The position numbers and the translations under genes are program-made. Below, in pieces: positions 41,234 through 49,158 of a DNA stretch of 49,284 nucleotides (position 1 is its first letter; every line of letters begins with the position of its first letter). The notes under the pieces are model-generated. The model did no database searches and was not told where the DNA came from. It saw nothing but the letters and a program-made list of their open reading frames with translations. Source of the stretch: UBA1546 sp049302185 (GTDB taxonomy: Bacteria; Nitrospirota; Thermodesulfovibrionia; Thermodesulfovibrionales; UBA1546); NCBI GenBank assembly GCA_049302185.1, contig JBAQLV010000020.1, positions 1 to 49,284 of the forward strand, in the 5' to 3' direction.

Positions 41234-42670
41234 CTAATTTTTCTTCGTAGAATGCCCTTCCATCAAAAAACTGTGAATATCCGCGGCAGCCCTTTTCCCT
41301 GCTCCCATTGCGCTTATTACAGTTGCGGAGCCTGTTACAACATCGCCTCCTGCCCAGAGCCTTTCCCTTGATGTCCTGCCCGTCTCGTTGTCTGCAACAA
41401 CAGTTCCGTCATTTGTCCTCCGGAGATTTCCGTTATTAGTAAATACCACCGGATTCGGGCTCGTTCCGAGAGCCATTATTACAGTGTCAACATCTATTGT
41501 AAATTCAGAATTTGCCATAGGAACAGGTTTTTTTCTTCCTGAACTGTCGGCGTCTCCGAGCTTCATCCTGATACATTTTATTCCTGTTACGTTTCCGTTA
41601 ATGTCCCCTAATATCTCTGCCGGGCTTGTGAGGAAGTCAAAGACTATCCCTTCTTCCTCTGCATGATGGAATTCCTCTAATCTTGCAGGAACCTCATCAC
41701 GAGACCTTCTGTAAATAACATGAACCTCTCCTGATTTCATTCCAATTGATTTCTGAAGCCTCACAGCACACCGCGCTGAATCCATCGCAACATTCCCAGC
41801 TCCAATCACTGCCACACGCTCGCCAATCCTAACAGGAGTGTCATATTCAGGAAAGCGATATGCCTTCATAAGATTAATCCTCGTGAGAAATTCATTTGCA
41901 GACATGACACCGCTGTAATTTATCCCCGGTATCTTCATGAAATTAGGAAGCCCTGCGCCTGTCCCTATAAAAACAGCGTCATACTCTTCGAGGAGCTCAT
42001 CAAGTGTAACTGTCCTGCCAATAATATGGTCTGTCTTTATTTCTATGCCGAGGCACTGAACAGCATAATCTATCTCGGAATGCACAACTGACTTTGGAAG
42101 CCTGAACTCAGGTATGCCGTATATGAGAACCCCTCCCGCCGAATGGAGTGATTCAAATATCGTAACTTTGTGCCCTTCCCTGCCAAGGTCAACAGCGCAT
42201 GCAATGCCAGCCGGCCCTGAGCCTACTACAGCCGCTTTCTTACCTATATCCTTGGGCTTAACCATCGGGCATGTTCTGCGGCTAAGCTCATAATCTCCCA
42301 CATACCTTTCGAGCCTTCCTATTGCAAGAGGCTCTCCTGTCTTCCCCAATATGCAGTTTCCCTCGCACTGATTCTCCTGAGGGCATACGCGGCCGCATAC
42401 AGCCGGCAGATTGTTCTTTATCTTCATAACCCTTATTGACTCGTTTATGTTTCCTTCACGCAGAGCCTTGATAAACTGCGGAATGAGTACCCCTACGGGG
42501 CATCCTTCAACGCATTTAGGTTTTTTGCACTGAAGACAGCGCTCTGCCTCCTTAACGGCAAGAGCTTCCGGTAAACCCAGAGATACCTCCTCGAAGTTAC
42601 ACCTTCTACTCAGCTTATCCTGCAAAGGCATCTCCTGCCTTGGTATTTTCATCCGCTCCTGTTTTGTCAT
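41234..42670 (-). CDS. nfnB: NADPH-binding subunit of NfnAB / glutamate synthase small-subunit-like oxidoreductase
   Basis: A 478-aa flavoprotein. N-terminal cysteine clusters (CLQCKKPKCVEGCPVGV, CGRVCPQENQCEGNC) bind [4Fe-4S] centres. FAD motif VVGSGPAGIACAVDLG, NADPH motif VIGAGNVAMDSAR and the closing GDVVTGSATVISAMGAGK follow. Alone it would be called GltA/GltD-like, but its 4-base overlap with an FNR-like partner identifies the electron-bifurcating pair NfnAB, which couples NADH and reduced ferredoxin to NADP+. That implies anaerobic ferredoxin metabolism. Confidence 0.9.
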   Translation of the reverse strand: MTKQERMKIPRQEMPLQDKLSRRCNFEEVSLGLPEALAVKEAERCLQCKKPKCVEGCPVGVLIPQFIKALREGNINESIRVMKIKNNLPAVCGRVCPQENQCEGNCILGKTGEPLAIGRLERYVGDYELSRRTCPMVKPKDIGKKAAVVGSGPAGIACAVDLGREGHKVTIFESLHSAGGVLIYGIPEFRLPKSVVHSEIDYAVQCLGIEIKTDHIIGRTVTLDELLEEYDAVFIGTGAGLPNFMKIPGINYSGVMSANEFLTRINLMKAYRFPEYDTPVRIGERVAVIGAGNVAMDSARCAVRLQKSIGMKSGEVHVIYRRSRDEVPARLEEFHHAEEEGIVFDFLTSPAEILGDINGNVTGIKCIRMKLGDADSSGRKKPVPMANSEFTIDVDTVIMALGTSPNPVVFTNNGNLRRTNDGTVVADNETGRTSRERLWAGGDVVTGSATVISAMGAGKRAAADIHSFLMEGHSTKKN

Positions 42671-43539
42671 TTATCCTTATCCCCTGATACAGCCTTGTCC
42701 AGATTGCAGATATGCTCCCATCTTTCAGAAGCTATGCGTTCTTCATTCAGGTATATTCTCTGCCTTGAAAGAAGGCTGTCCCAGTCAATCTTATGGCCGT
42801 CGAACTCAGGGCCGTCAACACAGACAAACTTGGCGCCCTCATCAAGAAGCACCCTGCATCCTCCACACATGCCGGTGCCGTCTATCATTATCGTATTAAG
42901 GCTGACAACTGTGGGCACATTAAATTCTTTTGTAAGCATAGAGACAAACTTCATCATTATTGCAGGGCCTATTGCCCAGACATGAGAGATATTCTTTGCG
43001 CTTAGGATTTCCTTCAATGGCTCTGTGACAACTGCCTTTCTTCCATAAGAGCCGTCATCTGTACAGACAATAATATCATTAGATACAGTCCTCATCCTCT
43101 CTTCCCAGAATAAGAGTCCTTTGTTTCTCGCGCCTATTATGGAGATAACATCATTCCCCGCTTCTTTCAGCGCTTTTGCAATAGGATAAACCGGCGCTAT
43201 CCCTACACCCCCTGCCACACAGATAACAGTGCCGTATCTTTTAATATCTGTTGGATGTCCCAATGGGCCTGCAAATGTGGCGAGTTTATCTCCAGGATTG
43301 AGGGCGCCGAGATGCTTTGTGGATTTTCCAACCTCCTGAAAGATTATCGTAACTGTACCTGCCTTACGGTCAAAATCAGCGATAGTTAAAGGCACCCTTT
43401 CGCCGAAATCATCTATTCTCACAATCACAAACTGCCCGGCGCTCGCCTTTCTTGCAACATGGGGTGCCTCTATGACCATGAGCTTGACTGCATCGTTAAG
43501 CGCCTGTTTATCCAAAATGGTATACAAGAAAGCCTCCAT
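42667..43539 (-). CDS. nfnA: FNR-like NAD/FAD-binding subunit of NfnAB (PyrK/SudB-like)
   Basis: A 290-aa protein of the ferredoxin-NADP reductase fold: GQFVIVRIDDFGERVPLTIAD (FAD), FAGPLGHPT, VAGGVGIAPVYPIAKAL (NAD), then GTGMCGGCRV with later FVCVDGPEFDGHKID, whose cysteines bind a [2Fe-2S] cluster as in PyrK. It precedes nfnB with ATGA overlap. The start has a gag-type site and the gene is divergent from scpA across 158 bases. Confidence 0.9.
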   Translation of the reverse strand: MEAFLYTILDKQALNDAVKLMVIEAPHVARKASAGQFVIVRIDDFGERVPLTIADFDRKAGTVTIIFQEVGKSTKHLGALNPGDKLATFAGPLGHPTDIKRYGTVICVAGGVGIAPVYPIAKALKEAGNDVISIIGARNKGLLFWEERMRTVSNDIIVCTDDGSYGRKAVVTEPLKEILSAKNISHVWAIGPAIMMKFVSMLTKEFNVPTVVSLNTIMIDGTGMCGGCRVLLDEGAKFVCVDGPEFDGHKIDWDSLLSRQRIYLNEERIASERWEHICNLDKAVSGDKDK

Positions 43540-43697
43540 GGTGAGATCTATCTATATTTAATCATAATAAGCCTTTTTTATATTTTAATAACTAAAGCCC
43601 AATATTTACAACCAATAACTTCAATTAAACAGGCTTATTCAGGGCAGATTCAGAGATTGAGTTTTATGGCCGAAATCGGCTAAACTGAATAACAAAA

Positions 43698-44462
43698 ATG
43701 GACTCAACGAATTCCTTGAATATTTATAACATAAAGGTTCCTGTTTTCGAAGGCCCCCTTGACCTTCTGCTCCATCTCATAAAAGAAAACAAGGTGGACA
43801 TCTATGACATTCCTATCGCAGTAATCACAGGACAGTATCTTCAGTACATTAAGATGATGAAAGAACTTGACCTTGACATAGCAGGCGATTTTCTTGTTAT
43901 GGCTGCAACACTCATACATATCAAATCAAGGATGCTTCTCCCTGTTGATGAAGAAGCGCCCGAAGAGGAACAGGAGGACCCAAGGCTTGAACTAATCCAG
44001 AGGCTTCTTGAATATCAGGCATTCAAAGACGCATCTCTCGGTTTAAGAGAAAAAGAAGAGGAATGGATGAACATCTTCCATAGGGAACCTCTCAAAGATG
44101 TGGAGGCTGAAGCAGAATCCGCAGAGCCTGAACTTTATCTGTTTGACGTCAACCTCTTTGACCTCCTTGGCGCATTCAAAAAGATTCTTGATACAGCGCC
44201 TCCGGAAATAGTCCGGATAACAAGAGAGGCGCTGACCGTAAAAGACAAGATTTCTCATATAATGGAAATGCTTGAGAATAATGACACGGTAAGGTTTGAA
44301 GACTTTTTTAAGGAAGATAGGTCAAGGGTTCAGATCGTAGTTACATTTGTCGCCCTCCTTGAACTGATAAGGCTCGGACTTGTCAGGGCATATCAGGAAA
44401 ATGATTTTGGGAATATATGGGTGATAAATCCCCAGAAAAAAGAAACACAAATCCAGACTTAA
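43698..44462 (+). CDS. scpA: Segregation and condensation protein A
   Basis: A 254-aa kleisin with the family N-terminus VPVFEGPLDLLLHLIKENKVDIYDIPIAVITGQYL, followed by LDLDIAGDFLVMAATLIHIKSRMLLP and a C-terminal winged helix (FVALLELIRLGLVRAYQENDFGNIWV). It bridges SMC dimers with ScpB for chromosome organisation. scpB, the usual next gene, is absent; a radical SAM gene overlaps its end by 46 bases instead. Confidence 0.96.
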   Translation: MDSTNSLNIYNIKVPVFEGPLDLLLHLIKENKVDIYDIPIAVITGQYLQYIKMMKELDLDIAGDFLVMAATLIHIKSRMLLPVDEEAPEEEQEDPRLELIQRLLEYQAFKDASLGLREKEEEWMNIFHREPLKDVEAEAESAEPELYLFDVNLFDLLGAFKKILDTAPPEIVRITREALTVKDKISHIMEMLENNDTVRFEDFFKEDRSRVQIVVTFVALLELIRLGLVRAYQENDFGNIWVINPQKKETQIQT

Positions 44463-45361
44463 GAAAAGATTCCCAGCCTGCCAGACACATCTTGTCTGAT
44501 ATTGTCAGGGAAGCAGAATCCATTCTCCAAAAATGTGAACTATGTCCAAGGAAATGTCATGTCAACAGAACCGCAGGCGAGAGAGGATTCTGCAGAACAG
44601 GCGATAAACCATTCGTATCAAGCTGGGGTCCGCATTACGGCGAGGAGAGTCCGCTTGTTGGAAGACACGGCTCAGGAACAATATTCTTCGGGAACTGCAA
44701 CCTCGGCTGCATATTCTGTCAGAATTATACTATAAGCCATTTCGGAGAAGGAGAGGAAATACCCTTTGAAAAACTTGCGTTAATAATGCTTGAACTGCAG
44801 AACAGCGGCTGCCATAACATTAACCTTGTAACACCTACACATCAGGTGCCGATGATACTCAGGTCGCTTGAAACAGCAAAAGGTAAAGGGCTCTCTGTAC
44901 CTATAGTCTATAACTGCGGGGGCTATGAATCGCTACGTGTCATAAAGCTGCTTGAGGGCATAGTGGATATATACATGCCTGATTTCAAATACTCAGACTC
45001 TGAGATGTCATTAAAATATTCCTCTGCAGGAGACTATCCTGACACTGCAAAGGCTGCAATAAAAGAGATGCACAGACAGGTCGGAGACCTTGTAATAGAG
45101 AACGGGGTTGCAAAAAAAGGACTTCTTGTCAGACACCTTGTACTGCCTGAGGGCATTGCAGGCACAGAAGGTGTGGTCAGATTTATTGCAGAAGAGATAT
45201 CAAAGAATACCTACATAAATATTATGAATCAGTATCATCCGTGCTTCAGGGCATTTGAGACTCCTCCCCTGAACAGAAGGATTACGGACAGGGAATACAG
45301 GGATGCGATAAGGATGGCAATAGATGCAGGGCTCAGGAGAATAGACGGGATTGCCATTTGA
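44417..45361 (+). CDS. Radical SAM protein, PflA-like (YgkA/AmmeMemoRadiSam-related)
   Basis: A 314-aa radical SAM enzyme. Upstream cysteines (CELCPRKCHVNR, GFCRTG) precede the cluster motif CNLGCIFCQN, which fits CxxxCxxC. VTPTHQVPMIL, VYNCGGYES and IYMPDFKYSD line the barrel and LVRHLVLPEG is also typical. The family is annotated as a pyruvate-formate-lyase-activating-enzyme homologue, but no glycyl-radical partner is near, so the substrate is unknown. The ATG lies inside scpA, so translation is probably coupled. Confidence 0.9.
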   Translation: MGDKSPEKRNTNPDLRKDSQPARHILSDIVREAESILQKCELCPRKCHVNRTAGERGFCRTGDKPFVSSWGPHYGEESPLVGRHGSGTIFFGNCNLGCIFCQNYTISHFGEGEEIPFEKLALIMLELQNSGCHNINLVTPTHQVPMILRSLETAKGKGLSVPIVYNCGGYESLRVIKLLEGIVDIYMPDFKYSDSEMSLKYSSAGDYPDTAKAAIKEMHRQVGDLVIENGVAKKGLLVRHLVLPEGIAGTEGVVRFIAEEISKNTYINIMNQYHPCFRAFETPPLNRRITDREYRDAIRMAIDAGLRRIDGIAI

Positions 45362-45389
45362 ATTTAAATGATAGACACGGGACACGGCG

Positions 45390-45746
45390 GTGATGACCCG
45401 GGCAAGCAAGTCTGCTACTCCTGCAAAACCACCAGCAATGCCATCTGTCAGCAGCGCTGTGCCTGCTGCTCCTAAAACATCGCCTAAGCCTGAGCCAAAA
45501 CCAACAGGAAAAATAATTTATCATGCCCAGCTCGGTGCATTTAAAAACACAAATAACGCGGAAGCCCTCGCAAAAGATTATAAAGCAAAGGGCTATGAAA
45601 CCTTTATACAAAAAAGCGCAGGAAAAGATAAGGAAACACTTTACAGAGTTCTAATCGGCAAATTTGAGAATAAGAAAGAGGCTGCCAAACTTGCGCATAG
45701 TATTGAGGCTAAAGAAAAGACAAAGACGGTTATCTTCAAGGAATAG
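45390..45746 (+). CDS. SPOR-domain protein, possibly truncated
   Basis: 118 codons. Residues about 1-40 are a proline/alanine-rich linker (TPAKPPAMPSVSSAVPAAP); residues about 42-118 form a SPOR domain (YHAQLGAFKNTNNAEALAKDYKAKGYETF, YRVLIGKFENKKEAAKLAHSI), which binds denuded glycan strands at division sites. SPOR proteins normally have an N-terminal membrane anchor or export signal. None is visible here and the gene follows the radical SAM gene by 28 bases, so the 5' part was probably lost. It starts at GTG/ATG. Confidence 0.7.
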   Translation: MMTRASKSATPAKPPAMPSVSSAVPAAPKTSPKPEPKPTGKIIYHAQLGAFKNTNNAEALAKDYKAKGYETFIQKSAGKDKETLYRVLIGKFENKKEAAKLAHSIEAKEKTKTVIFKE

Positions 45747-45833
45747 CTCAGAGCCCTATAATTCAATTCTGCCGCTGCGGGCTACAAAAGCCAGCGTGCA
45801 ATCTGACCCAAACCATTTTAACATTACTAATCA

Positions 45834-45966
45834 GTTCATAAGTAAAGACACATAAAACTTTATCCGTCATGCCCGAAGTTTTTAATCGGGCATCCAGTTC
45901 CTTAACTGTCTGGATTCCCGCTTACTGACTGCGGGAATGACAAACTGTGAGGTTTTACTTATGAAC
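45834..45966. repeat. MITE-like element with 13-bp terminal inverted repeats, second member
   Basis: Ends gttcataagtaaa (45834-45846) and tttacttatgaac (45954-45966) are exact inverted repeats. The interior repeats the layout of 5908-6028: a cgtcatgcccga/tcgggcat hairpin followed by a ggattcccg/cgggaatga hairpin. It sits 14 bases from the marC stop. Confidence 0.75.
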
Positions 45967-45979
45967 TCCTTAGTAACCC

Positions 45980-46570
45980 TCACCGCTTCACTATGTTTTC
46001 TATCCCAATGCGTATCATCATAACAGCTATTGATGCAAGTAATATAGCCATTATCTTTGATATTGCTGTAATCCCACCCCTGCCGAACAATTTCGTAATT
46101 GCTTCAGCCTTGATAAACGAGAAATACACAACAACAAGGTTTAATACAAGAGATACAATCGTAGGCAAAATGCCGTAATGGTCAACAAGCACTAAAAGAG
46201 TAGTCAGCACTGCCGGGCCTATAATCAATGGAACCGCTATCGGCACAACGCCCATCCTGCCTGAAAGCTTTCTCCTTTCCTCGCTGTGTTTTACTATGTC
46301 AAGGATTGCAAAGACAAGAAGCACCAGCCCGCCGGCAATCTTAAAATCATTCGCTGTGATGCCGAGTACCCGGAATATTGCCTCTCCCAAGGCAATAAAT
46401 GCAAGGCTCACCCCAAGGGCTGTAAGTATGGACTCTCTGACAATTGCATTGCTCTTAGCTTTTGACATGCCTTCTGTGATTGATATGAAAAAGGGGAGAA
46501 CAACAAAAATATCTATTGCCACAAAAATAGGGATAAAGGTATTAATCAGCGCTTTCAAAAAATTTTCCAT
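45980..46570 (-). CDS. MarC-family integral membrane protein
   Basis: A 196-aa protein with about six hydrophobic segments and family motifs: FVAIDIFVVLPFFISITEGM, FALLVFAILD-type segment VLLVFAILDIV, GVVPIAVPLIIGPAVLTTLL and the C-terminal ISKIMAILLASIAVMMIRIGI. Function is unknown; the old link to multiple antibiotic resistance is not supported. It stands alone, followed by repeat DNA. Confidence 0.93.
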   Translation of the reverse strand: MENFLKALINTFIPIFVAIDIFVVLPFFISITEGMSKAKSNAIVRESILTALGVSLAFIALGEAIFRVLGITANDFKIAGGLVLLVFAILDIVKHSEERRKLSGRMGVVPIAVPLIIGPAVLTTLLVLVDHYGILPTIVSLVLNLVVVYFSFIKAEAITKLFGRGGITAISKIMAILLASIAVMMIRIGIENIVKR

Positions 46571-46594
46571 AAGTTAACTATAAAGTACTGCTTC

Positions 46595-46696
46595 TCAGTC
46601 AGGGATATTCTGAAGACCCTCCTCTGCCCTATTATTTGACGGATCAATCTTTATTGCTTTTTCAAAACTGCAGGCATAGTAGTATGATAATATCAT
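46595..46696 (-). pseudogene. TPR protein C-terminal remnant
   Basis: A 33-codon minus-strand frame ending YYACSFEKAIKIDPSNNRAEE followed by GLQNIPD and a stop. FEKAIKIDPSNNRAEEGL is the typical last helix pair of a tetratricopeptide repeat protein. Nothing of the rest of such a gene is present upstream, so this is a relic cut by rearrangement. Confidence 0.55.
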
Positions 46697-46799
46697 TACC
46701 TATAAAAACTCAACATGCACGCCGTCGCCCATACCCCTGATGCTCGGGCATCTTGTTGACAACAGAACATGCGGATAGTTATAATTTTTTGACCGGATG

Positions 46800-46815
46800 G
46801 TCTACGACTCGTAGA
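46800..46815. repeat. 16-bp palindrome-containing repeat, second copy
   Basis: gtctacgactcgtaga, identical to 21952-21967, about 40 bases before the reading frame at 46857. Confidence 0.55.
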
Positions 46816-46856
46816 GCTGTAAGGATTATATGCGTAATTATAAGGAGCAAAAGTAA

Positions 46857-47144
46857 ATGGGTGACAGAGAATTTGAAGATATAACTCCTGAAGGCTTGAT
46901 AAACAGACTCCATACACGCGAGCCGTCCGGCGCCCAGCCCAAACACAGACAGGGCGCAGAACCGCTTAATACTCAGATCATAAGAGAAAGGTTTTTAAAT
47001 GCCCTAAAAGAGATAGCGCACCTTGAAAAGGCATTAGAAGAGAAAAACACATCATTAGCCGCGTCTGCGGAGGAAAAAGACAGGCTCATCCATGCATTCA
47101 GCCCTTTTAATTCCCTTCTCACTATGTCAAAACTCAGCTTGTAG
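46857..47144 (+). CDS. Unrecognised small protein, probably 3'-truncated
   Basis: A 95-codon frame with an aaggagc site. The start (MGDREFEDITPEGLINRLHTRE) is followed by a helical, charged stretch with coiled-coil character (LKEIAHLEKALEEKNTSLAASAEEKDR). After about residue 77 the frame runs through the antisense of an HgcA-like fragment, so its last 18 residues are probably not native. I do not recognise the family. Confidence 0.45.
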   Translation: MGDREFEDITPEGLINRLHTREPSGAQPKHRQGAEPLNTQIIRERFLNALKEIAHLEKALEEKNTSLAASAEEKDRLIHAFSPFNSLLTMSKLSL

Positions 47145-47365
47145 TTTGCGGTTACAAAAACATCTGATTCTCCACTGGGCTCACCAACAGCATACAGTCC
47201 CGGGTTGACCATATATCTCATGCGTAAAGAGCTTATCCTGCATTTGATTTGCCCAGAATGGTCATTCCATGTCCATTCCGATGAAACTTTGCTGACGGCT
47301 GGCTGTCCTACCGCTTTTTTCACCCCGAGCGGTCGGGGCAAGAAAGATAATTTTTCAATTCCCAT
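47087..47365 (-). pseudogene. N-terminal fragment of an HgcA/CdhE-like corrinoid protein
   Basis: About 93 codons. MRYMVNPGLYAVGEPSGESDVFVTANYKLSFD is split here for description: RMRYMVNPGLYAVGEP, then DVFVTANYKLSFD and IVRRELKGLNAWM. This matches the start of the corrinoid-binding domain of HgcA-like or acetyl-CoA-synthase gamma-like proteins. The next expected segment, the cap-helix motif around NVWCAAGK, is missing: the frame passes into the antisense of the neighbouring gene. The protein cannot be functional. Confidence 0.6.
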
Positions 47366-47490
47366 TCTGCTTTACTCCTTTTTTATGCCCTTTATCGCCA
47401 GAAAGTCACAACCCCATTTCCTGCTTTAAAACAGTATAATATATTTTGCCATATCCGATATTTTCTTTTGTATTGAACTTTCAGTGCCTG

Positions 47491-48360
47491 ATGTTATTAA
47501 ATAAGACAATTCCGAAAATGACCCAGATAACAGAAGATACCTTTGAACAACTCTTAACCTTTATTAAAGAACCATCTTTGATTGACCTTAAAGATGTAAC
47601 TTTTATAGACCCTTATGGTATGGTGGGCATTCTTGAGATTGGAGAACTCCTGAAATCAGAGAGAATTAAGAAAACAATCCGTCTTCCTGAATCAGAAGAA
47701 GTCCTCAAATACCTTGAACGAATGGATTTTTTTAAATTTGCCGCAGAATATTTCAATCTTGAGCCTTCTAAACCGCAAATATCAGGAAAATACCTGAGAA
47801 GCTCTTATTCTGATGTTCTGCTTGAGATAACGCCAATCGAAAAATCCGATGACATCCATTTTATCGTTGGGAAAGTAAAAGAGCGAGCTAATGCAATCCT
47901 TAAAAAGCATCTCCATTATGATGAAAAAGCAATAAACGGCTTTATTGTTGCTCTCTCGGAAGTTTGTCAGAACATTATTGAACACAGCGAAACAAAGGGA
48001 TTTGTCGGCATACAGAAATATTTCTGGCAAAACCTTAATAAAAATATTGTAAAGATTGCTGTTATGGATATTGGTATAGGTTTCAAAAAGTCATTATCAG
48101 AGAGATTTTCATTTAAAAATGACCTTGAGGCAATAGAAAAGGCGCTGCTCCACGGCGCATCAAGATATGCTGACGAAGGCAGAGGTCACGGCCTTGCTGC
48201 TGTTCGGCGATTTGTAAATCAGTGGAACGGCAAGCTCTCCATCCGCTCAGGAACTGCAAAATTTTCGATAATACCTGCGTGGTCACGGGGTAAAGTGAAA
48301 GAAACCAGACTCACCCCCTTCCCCGGCTCTCAAATTAATATCCTTTTGCCCGAAGTTTAA
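47491..48360 (+). CDS. STAS-like domain fused to GHKL (anti-sigma-factor-type) ATPase
   Basis: About 289 aa from ATG 47491. The N-terminal part (DLKDVTFIDPYGMVGILEIGELL) resembles a STAS domain. The C-terminal part is a histidine-kinase-like ATPase: N box ALSEVCQNIIEHS, G1 AVMDIGIGF and G2 YADEGRGHGLAAVRRF. No phospho-acceptor histidine domain is seen, so it resembles SpoIIAB/RsbW-type regulators carrying their own STAS partner. Such proteins usually control sigma factors or anti-anti-sigma switches; none is encoded nearby. ATG 47518 and TTG 47446 are other starts; no good ribosome-binding site distinguishes them. Confidence 0.75.
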   Translation: MLLNKTIPKMTQITEDTFEQLLTFIKEPSLIDLKDVTFIDPYGMVGILEIGELLKSERIKKTIRLPESEEVLKYLERMDFFKFAAEYFNLEPSKPQISGKYLRSSYSDVLLEITPIEKSDDIHFIVGKVKERANAILKKHLHYDEKAINGFIVALSEVCQNIIEHSETKGFVGIQKYFWQNLNKNIVKIAVMDIGIGFKKSLSERFSFKNDLEAIEKALLHGASRYADEGRGHGLAAVRRFVNQWNGKLSIRSGTAKFSIIPAWSRGKVKETRLTPFPGSQINILLPEV

Positions 48361-48438
48361 CCCCTAAAATTTTCCCCTTGACAAAAGGCTTGATTTATGG
48401 TTCAATTGAATCAATTGAAGAAAGAGGAGGCATTTAAA

Positions 48439-49143
48439 ATGGCTAAGACTTTGACAGAAAAACCAAAACTACCTTATGCTGGTCGTGGGGATATAATCAA
48501 AATTTTTAAACTCATCCATGAAAGAAAAGAACCAACACCAATAAACGAACAAAAACTTAAAACTCTAGGTATAGGTTCTCCAAGATATGTGATTGCCATG
48601 TTAAAAACCTTAGGTTTTCTAAGCGAGGATAATACATTAAATCTGTCTGCTAATGATCTTAGAGGAACGCCTGATAAATTTAAAAAATGCTTAGAGGATA
48701 AGGTTATTGCTGTATACGAAGATTTATTTAATACAGTAAAAGATTCTTTAAATCCAGATAGAGATAGTGAAGTACGAAACTATTTTAAGAATCATTTTAC
48801 AGACATCAAGAATAGTATGTTAAGGATGATAACTAACTGTTTTTTAGCTCTAAGAGACATCATCAACAGCGAGGGGAAGTTCGAATCTTTAGACTCACAA
48901 CAAAAAATACCTAAAAAAATACATATAAAAGAAACTATCAATAAGATTAAAGAAAAATCCCATGGAAAAATACAATCTATACTTCCAACAGGCATTGACC
49001 TCCATAAGTCTCAGCCTAAAGATATTAAATTAATCCTAAATCTAAATATAAATTTAGATATTGGGACATCCAAAGAGGCTATTGAAGAACTTTTCAAAAA
49101 TATTTATAGTGCCAAAGAATCTGTCTTGGGAGAGAACAAATAA
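48439..49143 (+). CDS. DUF5343-like protein, AT-rich
   Basis: A 234-aa protein beginning MAKTLTEKPKLPYAGRGDI, 8 bases after aggagg. The N-terminal half (LPYAGRGDIIKIFKLIHERKEPTPI, RYVIAMLKTLGFLSEDN, FKKCLEDKVIAVYEDLF) has the shape of DUF5343, a winged-helix-type family of unknown function often next to mobile or defence genes. The C-terminal half is lysine-rich and I cannot assign it. G+C is very low (11 of 60 bases from 48901), so horizontal transfer is likely. The IS begins about 15 bases after the stop. Confidence 0.65.
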   Translation: MAKTLTEKPKLPYAGRGDIIKIFKLIHERKEPTPINEQKLKTLGIGSPRYVIAMLKTLGFLSEDNTLNLSANDLRGTPDKFKKCLEDKVIAVYEDLFNTVKDSLNPDRDSEVRNYFKNHFTDIKNSMLRMITNCFLALRDIINSEGKFESLDSQQKIPKKIHIKETINKIKEKSHGKIQSILPTGIDLHKSQPKDIKLILNLNINLDIGTSKEAIEELFKNIYSAKESVLGENK

Positions 49144-49158
49144 TGGATGATGTGATGA

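Noticed and set aside
45369..45410. Frame reading MIDTGHGGDDPGKQ, like the amidase zinc motif DPGHGGxDPG, just before the SPOR gene
   Set aside because: Only about 10 residues match and the frame then stops; no other amidase motif is present. It could be debris of an amidase-SPOR gene but chance is as likely.
46973..47365. A complete 130-aa minus-strand gene
   Set aside because: Only the first about 93 residues look like a protein family; the rest is the antisense of the neighbouring frame.
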